Origin: Azadirachta indica
Taxonomy: Eukaryota > Streptophyta > Magnoliopsida > Sapindales > Meliaceae
Length of the DNA: 64,000 bases
NCBI GenBank assembly: GCA_022749755.1
Contig: CM040440.1
Location: 20,323,269-20,387,268, forward strand
Reading direction: 5' to 3'
Each line of letters starts with the position of its first letter. Positions within the stretch are counted from its first letter, which is position 1. The notes beneath the pieces are model-generated. The model had not been told where the DNA came from. It did no database searches and saw only the letters and a program-made list of their open reading frames with translations. Made by a program: the position numbers and the translations under genes. Positions 25,701 to 35,396 of this stretch are shown piece after piece.

Positions 25701-27650
25701 GGTGGCTTTGTTTTTCCAAAAGGAAATTTGTATGTTTCTCTGTGCAAATGGGCGGATCTATGTTACCAAGAGTCATATATCAATAAGGAGGGAGAGATTG
25801 GTGAATAGATTATTCTTAAAATTGGAGCATGATTGAAGAGATAAAAGACTGCTTAAGGAGTACTCATAATATATATATAAGAAGATAACAAAAACTTGTT
25901 GAACTTGCTCAAATTTGGTCTTGTTTTGGCCTCATTCAAGTTAATACATTAGAGCTGTCAATTTTGTTTCCTGTTGTGTTAATCCAGCGTGGGATTGGTC
26001 TAGTTATCTAGGAAGTCATTGCATCCCTACTTGTGGTTCGGCTGCTATTGCCGATTGATCTATATATACACTGCGGGCCTTTTCAGCTATCTGGCACTGT
26101 TAATTGAGCTCCCCTCACCACAGAAAACCCAAGGTCACTTGAAAAGCCTTCTTGAATGGAAGTTTAGGTAGTCACTGTAAGTAGAGTACAGAATTTGAAA
26201 TTCGTGTGGTGTGATGAATCTTCTTCTCAAAATGCTTTTTTTGGAAGTTTCTATTATGCTACCTTCCAGAGAGGAAATTCCTCGTATTTAGGATTTTGGA
26301 TGCCATTATAATTCCTGAAAGATGAGCACAGTTTCTCCATGGTCATATATAGTAACAGCTCAATTTATCTTCATACATTAAGTGCATGTCTTTAATGAAT
26401 GCAATTGTTGAGATTCTATAGGCCTGACATTCCCTTTTCTGACATGAAGCCTCTTAATTTGACTACATTAATCTTTCAATGATTTGGTCTGTCATCACGA
26501 GCTGAATTCTCTGTATTGAGTATTTTCACTGTAGTAGATCCCTATACAGTGGATATTTCAACTGCACTACTGTGGTTTCTGTAAGTTCATATATGAGGTC
26601 AGCCATATGGGTCATTTACCATATTTGTGAAACATTCAAGAAAAAATGATAAGACTTCTGATGGTAAATATGGCACTGTACCTTTAACTTAATTAAATTA
26701 GAATACATTGGAATTGTTTAATAAGCATAACTGTTAATATATCCTGCGAATAAGAAAGCTACTGGCAAAACATTTTGGTTTTTGATTTCAGTGGAAAGAA
26801 TTCTTTGTTTCAGGAAATATAAATGTTATCTTTTATTTATTTATTTTTTATTTTAACTCTGGGACAGGGATGGAAATATACCCGTTTCCTTTATCCAGAA
26901 GTACTTGGTGATGAAACTAAATCTCACTAGTGAATCTGAGGTGAGTGAGTCTCTCTTCAATTCTTATTTAGAGAAAATTTCATAAGTATGAATTCAGTGT
27001 TTCCTATCAATCTGAAAATTCATGTTGCCTTCTTTGCTTTCAGATATTTGAGTATAATTGGTGAGTGATTTTGTGCATTTCAAATTAGTTAACTAATGGC
27101 TTAATGTTCTAGAACTAAGAAGGCAACCACATCACATGGACATGCACTCCATTTCTGTTTGGCTATAAAATTAAATGACTGGCGATGAAATCTTGGGAAG
27201 GTCGAAAACAAGCCTGAATAAACTGTGTGCTTGTGTTGGAAACAAGTCAATTGAATCCTTGGAATAAGTTACACTTCTTGTTATGGCCTCATTTCATGGT
27301 AGATTTTGTGCAGTGAAAAATGTTCCACTTGTATAGTACTGTGAGGTTTTCTAAAATCACTGAAGGATAATAAAATTGTTGCGAAATAGTTTTTGTTTAT
27401 GTTTGATGAATGTTGCAGCAAAAAGGGCCAGCATTTTATCAGTTAAACATGTTAGTGAATCTTTTGTTTGATAATGTTGCAGGTTGAGATTAAATGTATG
27501 GGACAACCAGTGATTCCCACCTTGCAACTGTATAATTTAGTTGATCTGTGGCTGCGAACAGCATCAACATCAGAACGGGTATCGGCAACTATTGGTTCCT
27601 CTGCAAAGGAATTTGTGATGGTGCTCACATATGCTCGGAAGGTCCAATAA
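22733..27650 (+). CDS. DRIP2: E3 ubiquitin ligase DRIP/BMI1 type (RING plus RAWUL)
   Basis: Plant Bmi1-like RING E3. In Arabidopsis the pair DRIP1/DRIP2 (BMI1B/BMI1A) ubiquitinates the drought factor DREB2A and, in PRC1, histone H2A. Seven exons in phase: 22733-22850, 23523-23622, 24243-24576, 24731-25176, 25281-25331, 26868-26940 and 27483-27650. They give 429 residues, close to the 421 of DRIP1. The N-terminal C3HC4 RING uses C20, C23, C36, H38, C41, C44, C57 and C60 (ISECLHTFCRKC). The middle is Lys/Arg-rich and low complexity, with two conserved patches, RRKERSLSSLVVSAPRV and DLWKPLNFLVEVA. The last ~100 residues (DGNIPVSFIQKYL to IGSSAKEFVMVL) form the RAWUL ubiquitin-like fold. Intron 5 (1.5 kb) and intron 6 (542 bp) carry features listed separately. 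Identity is secure; the paralogue number is arbitrary. Confidence 0.95.
25996..26045 (+). repeat. Possible degenerate tRNA-derived SINE in DRIP intron 5
   Basis: A box-A-like TGGTCTAGTTA at 25996-26006 (10 of 11 consensus positions) is followed 28 nt later by a box-B-like GGTTCGGCTGC at 26035-26045 (9 of 11). Order and spacing suit a Pol III promoter of a plant SINE. There is no clear tail or target duplication, so this is tentative. Confidence 0.25.
27044..27060 (+). other. Candidate 17-nt cassette exon inside DRIP intron 6
   Basis: A pyrimidine-rich acceptor (TTTGCTTTCAG, ending 27043) and a consensus donor (GTGAGT from 27061) flank 17 nt. Inclusion would split the 542-nt intron into 103 and 422 nt and shift the frame. 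Translation would end at TGA 27511-27513 and lose most of the last exon. The sites are seen in the sequence; their use is inferred. Confidence 0.35.
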
Positions 27651-30506
27651 CGTGGCATCCTCCACATCTTCAATAATATCATATTATTATTTATATCTCA
27701 ACAGCTATAAAGTGCGGCTTGATGATGAGCTAGTCTTGTATATAATGAGAATGGTTACATGACTTCTTTCACAATAATTGCGGTGACCATTTTGCAAACT
27801 GCAGTGAGCTGTGGTAATGGAGGAGAATTCAAAGCAACTAGGAAACTGCCTCTGCTTGGTCAGTGATGTGATTTCTGACGTCGTTTGTAGCATGGTGTTG
27901 CCGGTTGGCTATTGCAATGATAGTAGAGATAATAGTTATTCCACACAAAAGAATTTTGGTATAATTTTATGTTGGATTTTACTATACTATAGTTATTAGT
28001 AACAACGTGTTATAATTGACATTATGTAGAATTACTCGGCACCAAACCACGTGAAGCTCTCTGTTGATCCCAGCTTTCTAGCATTTTCTAAAAGATAACA
28101 CTTAATCTGAGCTTTCCGGGATGCAACTTCATTATAAATTCAATTTTGTTTAGGAAATGTTCAGACAGAGAGAATCTTAATCTGCTCTACTTTTGTAGAT
28201 GGCCTACACTTCTATTCATCCTAGGCATATCTTTATTCAGTGTGATTAATTCAGGTTCTTATGTCCTTGATCTTCTTGTTTGAAAAACAGTTGATATACC
28301 CATGTATAAACTGCAATTTGTTGAGGATTTTTTTCAAATTTTTTTGAAATCATTAGAGTGAGTATGCTTAGAATGTCCAAACTGATATGCTCTCCTTTAG
28401 AAAGTTGGAACAGATCTTAGTTAATTTGTCCATTCCACTTATTTAATGAAAACTACTACTTCCAAGCTTATGTGTAGTTAATCAAAATATTCAAACCTAA
28501 CCGTCGTTTGGTAGAAGAAGAAAAATGGAAGAAAATAAAAATTTCCAAAATTTATAAAAAAGAAAAAACAGATTAATAATGTATCATGCCTTCAAATTTC
28601 CAAAAGACTTGATTCTTCCATAAGTAGTAGGAAGAGGAAGGCAAACGTGTTAAAGAGAGATTTAATTCATATTTTTACCGTGTTACATCATAATGTAAAT
28701 GTACAAAATATTTCATACAACGATCAGCATAAAACAGTTTCCCCTGTCTTCCCACTTGTTAATGGGGTACCAAATAGCAAGAGTAACAATCCTTCAAACT
28801 TCCCCCTTCCGCACAAAGTAACAAAAAGGATGGATGCTCTTTCTCTGCTCTTCTCTTTCCCCTCTACAATCCAACCAACAAACCATAGTGTAAGATTGGG
28901 TCTTCATGACCGAAGTGAGCTGGATTGGTGAGAATAAGCAGCTGTTACACTAGGAGAGGGAAATACCTAAATTGCTAGTCAGTGGTCAAATTCACAAATG
29001 AATTTACCCACACAAGAGATGGTATTTAACTCCAAAAGAAATTCATAGAGTCGATAATGCCATTGTTGAAAATTTTGTAACTAACAAAGAATAAAGATGT
29101 TCTACACAAATCAGAGCAAGTTGCTTCTCATATCATATATGAGAATGCAGATCCCAAATTTGATTGGAAATGCATTAGTCTCTCTGTTGATCATTGTACA
29201 TCTAAAAGATGATCTAAAAATGATCAATCAGAATTCAAAAGCCCCAAGGGGACTCTAACCCCTTCGATGGCAGGGAAGGGAAGGAAAACACTTTACTACT
29301 AAACTACTAGTAGGTGGCTTGGCTTGTCAAAAGACTTACTTCGATAGCATGTAAAGCAAAATTGTGTGTAAACAGTGACAATGAGGTTGTGAACTATATT
29401 TTATGATCATCTAGGAAAGAAGATACTCTTAAACCTAGACTGTCAGATATCACAATTACGATATCATACAAGAATAAGATAGCACAAAATCATTAAGAAA
29501 CTTCATTGCTGACCTTTTATTACACATCAGAACTTCTAGACTAATCAATTTTCTCACCAACTGCTGAGATGGCAACCCACAGAAACACCAAAAAGCATCA
29601 TAGCATGGTACTGCCCAAAGTATTTTAAAAGGATCCCATGTGGATATCAGATCTAGATGTTAAAGGCCTTTAAAAGGGCTAGAAGGCAATGCCCATTGCA
29701 TGGACCATGGCATCAAGTCATCAGCAATTCTTGCTTTTGGCTTCCTGCTTTTCTAAATTTTCTAAGCTCAAAGAGTTTACTTAACATGGGGCAAAAGCAT
29801 TGCCCGACCTTATGCATTACACTTCTCTCTCAATCCACATTAATGAGCTTTAAATAGTTTGCTGCCATCATACTAGAGTAGATTTTTGTTTAGCTCCACA
29901 GGAAATATCTGAACAAATGGCTTCTGACCATTTGCACCATTCAGTTATGGACTAGAACAGGTGCATTGGAATCAGATATGCACAGAGAAGTCATTTCCAT
30001 AATCCAAAAATGACTAGTGTTAATAACATCAGCAGAGTTTGGCTCACTAAAATCGCTAAGTCTCACAGACAGATACATGAATCACAAGCTCAATGGTAAT
30101 CAAGGAAAGAGAGTTTAATGGAATGAAAATCAAGGAATCACAATGAGTAAGAATATCACGAAAACATGTAAAGCCACAGCTCAGATAATGGCATTGCTCT
30201 GAAAGAGCAGAGTTGAAGGCACATTTTTCTCCACTGAAAATTGGTACTGCATGATTCCATCAATTTTAAAGGAAAAGCCAGCCCTTGAACAATAACTCGC
30301 GCATTTGTATTGAAATTCACAAAAAGCAATTCCCTCACTCCAAATACCATCAATTTCCGCAACTAATAACTCCATACTTGGATAACATCTCAATATTCAT
30401 CGATTTAAAGAAAAACCTATATAACATTTACAAACACAATATACTGTAACCAAATAAAAAAATGAAAAATATTCAAAATGCTACACAATTACCAAGAAAT
30501 GACAAG
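27651..30506. other. Convergent intergenic region between DRIP and PRA1
   Basis: Both flanking genes end here, so the edges should be 3' UTRs. No coding exon is recognisable. Read on the minus strand, 28640-28950 looks like transcribed UTR-type sequence, possibly a distal 3' UTR segment of PRA1. A SINE-like relic lies at about 29.2-29.35 kb. Confidence 0.4.
29250..29306 (-). mobile_element. tRNA-derived SINE relic (Pol III A and B boxes)
   Basis: On the minus strand, box A TAGTTTAGTAG (29306-29296) fits the consensus TRGYNNARNNG at every defined position. Box B GGTTAGAGTCC (29260-29250) differs at one position from GGTTCRANNCC. They are 35 nt apart. The B box sits in a 6-bp stem with a 7-nt loop (AAGGGG/CCCCTT), like a tRNA T arm. 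No acceptor stem closes, so this is not an intact tRNA gene. Only the promoter core is delimited; true ends were not found. Confidence 0.5.
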
Positions 30507-31112
30507 CTAAACCCGGCTGTAGCCAGCTCTGGTGGGGCTTCCCACAACAGAAAACAACCCATTATCATCAACCTCTCCTTCAGCATAATACAAAGCTTCA
30601 CTTCCTATGAAAGCAGCATGTAATCCCACCAAAAAGACCCCAATCAAAAGCGAAACCAACACGTTCAACCAGACGTGCGTCAAAACCAGTGCTACAATCG
30701 TAACCACACCAAGAATACCCAAAACGACGCGATCATCCACTGAACGGCGAAATATCACCAAAGGCTGGTCGCGAAAGAAGTAAAGGAAGAACCAAGCGAC
30801 GAACACGATTAAAAACACGATCATCGAAACCGGGTGCCACAGGAGACTGAGAAAGAGGATTACAAGAATTATCATAGCGTAATTAACACGGAAGTAGGAA
30901 AGATTCCGCGTCAACCGTAGAGTGGCTTCGCCGAAGGAGTAGGGGCGGGAAAAGGAGTGGATGTTCAAAAGTTGAGTCCATGGGCGGCGAGTGGAGAAAA
31001 AGGATTGGGTAGTGGCTCTGGCGCGCGAGAGGAAGGCGGTGGTGGCGGGAACGGAGGTCGGGGAGGAAGTGGAAGGAAGGGAACCGTAGCTAGGTGGGGA
31101 TTTCGAAGACAT
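30507..31112 (-). CDS. PRA1 family protein (prenylated Rab acceptor)
   Basis: Small ER/Golgi membrane protein that binds prenylated Rab GTPases in vesicle traffic. Single exon, 201 residues, intronless as is usual for plant PRA1 genes. Residues 1-40 are Ser/Pro/Thr-rich and variable. RRPWTQLL starts the conserved part near 42. RLTRNLSYFRVNYAMIILV opens the first of two hydrophobic hairpins (about 75-115 and 130-170), separated by the loop FRDQPLVIFRRSVDDRVVLG. The tail is acidic and short. The ATG at 31112 is the natural start. It resembles the E/F groups more than group B, but the subgroup is uncertain. It is transcribed towards DRIP and away from the permease gene. Confidence 0.93.
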   Translation of the reverse strand: MSSKSPPSYGSLPSTSSPTSVPATTAFLSRARATTQSFFSTRRPWTQLLNIHSFSRPYSFGEATLRLTRNLSYFRVNYAMIILVILFLSLLWHPVSMIVFLIVFVAWFFLYFFRDQPLVIFRRSVDDRVVLGILGVVTIVALVLTHVWLNVLVSLLIGVFLVGLHAAFIGSEALYYAEGEVDDNGLFSVVGSPTRAGYSRV

Positions 31113-32183
31113 TTGGTGAAAAAGGAGTGAATTTGGGATGTTACCAGATTTAGAAAATTAATCAGAAAACCCTAATTTGAAGATCTGAATTGAATTTCTG
31201 ATGTCATGTGATAGAGAGTGTGCAGAGGAAGTGAGAGTGAAAGAAGGGGAACAGGAAGAGTTTTGATTTTTGAAGCTAATGCGTGGATATTTGCTGCTTT
31301 TCGAAAAAGGTGCTGGGAAAGTCCACGACGCCGTTTAACGATTAAACGAACGCGGTTCCGACGTGGTGGTTATAGCACGGCGTATTGTTCATGTTTTAAC
31401 ACGTAAACGTGCGTTGATGTAATATCAAATATTAGCATCATGAATTAAATGTAACGTTCCTAAATCGTTATGTTATAATCTACATATGGAACGTACAATT
31501 TCTCTCTTTTATTTTTTCGAAGAGAATGAAAAATTGTTAAGAAAGTAATAATATTCGGGTTGAAATATGAGCACAATTTTCTATTAAATTATAATTAAAG
31601 TAATAACATTTGGGTTGCTGAGTTTTACTCAAATAAGAACACAATTTGTCTGTCTTCTTAAAAAATAATTTGTTAATATTAAATAAATTTCAATCTTCAT
31701 TGAAATGATCAAATTATTTTATCATATTAAATTTTGACCGAAATAAGTAATTTAACACTAAAAAATTATTTCATTTATTATATTTTAATAGAGTTAGGGA
31801 TTTTGTTAAATAAAAATAAAGAATTCTGACGTTATTTAAAAATTATAAAATATATATATATATATATATACACTTTTTGAAAAGAATTCGACAGTGATAG
31901 TGATGGTAACACTCCCAAATCCCAAATGTCTTGGAGATTATTTGATATTTAATATACATAAATATAAGAGGATAAAATTAATATAATCCACCTTAGTTAA
32001 ATTAAGGGTCAAAAACATATATTTAATTGACTACCTACATTCTATACATTCTATAATGTTAAAGCAAAAGCAAAGGTAGAAGATAAACTGGTTTACATCT
32101 GTGCTTTACACTGTAGTCTGCTATCTAGAACCGTTCACAAATGATTCAAGGAGTTGAATCTACTCCAATGCATAACGACAGCT
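31113..32183. other. Intergenic between PRA1 promoter and permease 3' end
   Basis: 31113-31400 is the PRA1 upstream region, with several CG-containing motifs. The rest is AT-rich. An (AT)n run of about ten units lies at 31850-31870. No gene is supported. Confidence 0.45.
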
Positions 32184-34530
32184 TTATAGATCATGAAAGA
32201 ACTTGTAAGTTTTAATGTCTTCTATAATAAACCTTACTGCACCAACGCAGCCCAGCGTAGCAACGACGGAAAACCAGGTAGATATTACACAGTTAAGGAC
32301 CTGAACTGAGCGCCTGAGTTTTGTGTCTTTGGGCATTCTTCCGGCTTTCAGATAAGCTATTGCAGGGAAAACAAAGTCCAGAGGAGTAAAACCAATGGCA
32401 CCACAGATGGACACAAAATCTCCAAAGAAAGGCATTGCTGCTGCTACAAGAGTAACAAGTACAATGTAAACGGAGGTAAAAGTGAGACGGATGAAGTGAT
32501 TTCTTGACGGAAAGAGGTCAGCTGACTTGCTGGTCAACATTCTTTCCTCAAAGTAGGCATATGTAGGCCTGCAATATATCTGATCGAAGAAATGGATTAC
32601 TAGAGAAACAAAATTAAATTACAGATAGAACTTAGTAACAAGTCAAATTAAAGCATTAATTACCAAATAACAATATATAGTATAACGTATACCTGATAGC
32701 ATCCTGCTATTTGAATCACAGCAAAGAGATTTGCCATGACAATTGTCCATTCTGGAATAGTTAGTGAAGCCAAGATATAAGGCTGGACTTCTGATCCAAA
32801 CGCCCAGTATCCACAAAAGGCCAATTGCCAGTAAGTTAACACAATCACCCCGTATGCTGCAGATACACCTTTATACATATTCTTTTTTGCAGGTTCCCTC
32901 ACTGTGTTCTGGCAAGAGAGTGATCATTTGATGACCATGTAAAAACAGACAAAATTATAAATTTTGTTTCTATAATAGACAAGACGAGCATTCCAAACCT
33001 TTTGACTGAAGATATCGAAAAAGAAAATAAAACAGAAAGAAAGAAAACAAGAATCAGTTAATCAAATAAGAGTAAGATAGATTGTGGGCTGGTAACCTGT
33101 ATTTCTGGAAGCATTGCGTCTCCAAATGAGAATGCAATTGCTCCAAGAGCGTTGAATGCTTTAAATTTCTTAGAAGAAGAGCTCCCATGCAAACTGTAAC
33201 TGACTGATTCTCTATCTATCTTTCTCCCTACGAGTACAAAAAGTAGCCTGACAAATTATTGCCTGAGCTCATTAACTGAGAATTTATAAATCCATAAACA
33301 GAACAAAGTTATGCACTAATTCCAACCTTACCATTGTATATCGTCACACCAATGGTTGTACCAGCGAAGCCAACTGTGCTGAAAGTGCACAATGCATTGA
33401 CCCATCGTAATGAGTGGATATTAGGGAGCTGAGAAAGGAAAAGCTCGAAGGCTCCAAAGAAAATAATGAAATGCTGCAAAGTTAGGGTGCCATCTGTGCG
33501 AAAGTATTTGTAAACTGACTGCAGATACAGGAACCCACCCAAGAAAAGGGAGAAGGAAAAAAGGGAAACAAATATAATGAACGGGTGAAGGAACAAAATG
33601 ATTTATATTACTGGTTAATCACCGAAGAATATCTAATTAGATTGGCTGACCTTAAGGCTGCTGCCTGCAGCAATTTGAATAGCAATGTTATTGCCTAAAG
33701 AAGCTACCTGCTGAAAAAAGGCAATAGACCAGTAACCCCAGGATCCTTCAAGACTCAGAAAAGAGTATTATAGTCAAGCCTGCTGTTTCATGTTAGATTT
33801 CAATTCATTGCTGAAGTGCTAACTTTGGTTTAGGATTAAATCCCCAAATATCTTAAGACATTATGGGGACTTCAATGCAGCTCTGTGCTACTTTGTATTG
33901 TAGAAATAAGGTTGACTGTTCTGGATTGTAACATTAATTTACTAAGGGATATTCCGCAGCCAAGGATCACGGAACAGCATGAAAACCAAGGCAAGTTAAA
34001 AAGTTTTCCTATTAGTTAAGAGGAATTATGCATTGACTAGTTTCAAATTGTAACCAAATACAAACGGGTTTTCCATTAAAGGACAGATTGAGGGAAAAAA
34101 AAAAAAAAAAACCAAGAAGGAAAACACCAACCAAAGATGCTTTCCGCAAGATGCCTATAAGTAATCTGCTTCTTCCCATTCCATTTCCACAAAGCTGCAA
34201 TCAATAGGCTAGAATACCAGGTTGCCAGCGTTCCACCCACCAAACTACTAACACCTGAATCCAGTAAAATTTTCGGTAAGTACTTTTCAAAGATAATTTT
34301 CTTATTGACAAGGAAAAGAACAGTTATTTACCGAGTGGCCAACCAAGAGAAGCAAGAGCGAAAGGCAAAGGAGCATAAGCAGCTGGCGTAGCAATGGTTG
34401 TGGCAACGTGGAAAGCCGCGTGTTTCCACGTCCCTTTGCCTTCATATCTCATCGTTAAATCTCCTTCTCCATCATCAATCTCTTCTTCAGTTGTCGCAGG
34501 AGTATTTGGTGATTCTTGAGTGAGTACCAT
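32184..34530 (-). CDS. Amino-acid/auxin permease (AAAP) family transporter, GABA-transporter/LHT-like
   Basis: Proton-coupled amino-acid permease of the AAAP family. Seven exons, GT-AG and in phase: 34530-34332, 34254-34132, 33745-33651, 33518-33332, 33227-33097, 32908-32693 and 32579-32184. They give 448 residues, typical for LHT and GAT proteins. An acidic N-terminal tail of about 35 residues precedes GKGTWKHAAFHVATTIATPA, the first-span signature of the family. Further landmarks are ALWKWNGKKQITYRHLAES, QQVASLGNNIAIQIAAGSSL, the GAIAFSFGDAMLPEIQNTV motif, and QLAFCGYWAFGS. The protein ends FFHDL. About ten membrane segments are visible. The start is ATG 34530; the upstream frame has only a TTG. 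The substrate cannot be read from sequence, and GABA, lysine/histidine or broad specificity are all possible. It is divergent to SRP9 across 866 bp. Confidence 0.9.
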
Positions 34531-35396
34531 TTCTCGTCGTTGTCCTCTCTGCAACTTGTTGGAGTTTTAGTGAGGTTAGCGGTGAGATCAGTAGAGATAA
34601 GAGACGTCCATTACTAGAAAATTGAAATTTAAAGCTCCGTTTTCTTCTTGTTTGACTTCTCTGTTTCAGAGAGTTCACTGGTTGGAAGCTTTGGAGTTGG
34701 TATTTTTGACTTCTCTGATTCAAGAGAGTTCACTGATTGGAAGTTGTTTTGTTCCTTCGTTGAAAAGTCGTTTCCATACATGTCACAGACAGAAAGAAGA
34801 GGGACTCTGATGAAAAAACGACAGTACGATGTAACGTAAATGGCGTTGTAATTCTAACAGTTTTTGATCTTTTCATATCGGTGTATAAGGATATCCTCGT
34901 CTAATAAACAGGAAACTTAAATCTTGCACAAGCGACACGGGTTTAGCATATTCTTTTCATCACTTTTCTGGTTTACACGACCTATCTGGTTGTTTTGTAC
35001 GACCGTCTGGTTCAGGCATCCGGCCATCGGCTATGTTAAACGGCATCGTATCATTTGCAGTTTAGTATAATTTTTAAGTTGATCAAACTGCGATAGCAGT
35101 CGTTTGCTGACGCGGCTTTCCTTAATTGGTTAATAGGAAAAGTTTTAGCGGCCCCACATTTTCTAACGCCCACTTGTTAAAATTATTAACCAATAAACTG
35201 GCCGGAAAAATTTTATTTAACCGTACGCAAATTGTATTTAGTCCATTGCTAAAACCCCTCAAAATTATTGTCTTAAAAACCCCCCCCAAAAAAAAAAAAA
35301 CAACCCTACTATTGTTGTGCTGAGTGACGATTGCATTTGCAGATGTTTTTTTAATTCTTCGATCAATTCGTCTATCGATTTCTCTGCGGCGCAACA
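34531..35396. promoter_or_regulatory. Shared upstream region of the permease (-) and SRP9 (+) genes
   Basis: These 866 bp separate two divergent start codons, so both promoters must lie here or overlap. A local C8/A13 homopolymer block lies at about 35280-35300. A nearly repeated segment around GTTCACTGGTTGGAAG and GTTCACTGATTGGAAG (34673-34743) forms a short direct repeat. No TATA box can be assigned with confidence. Confidence 0.4.
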
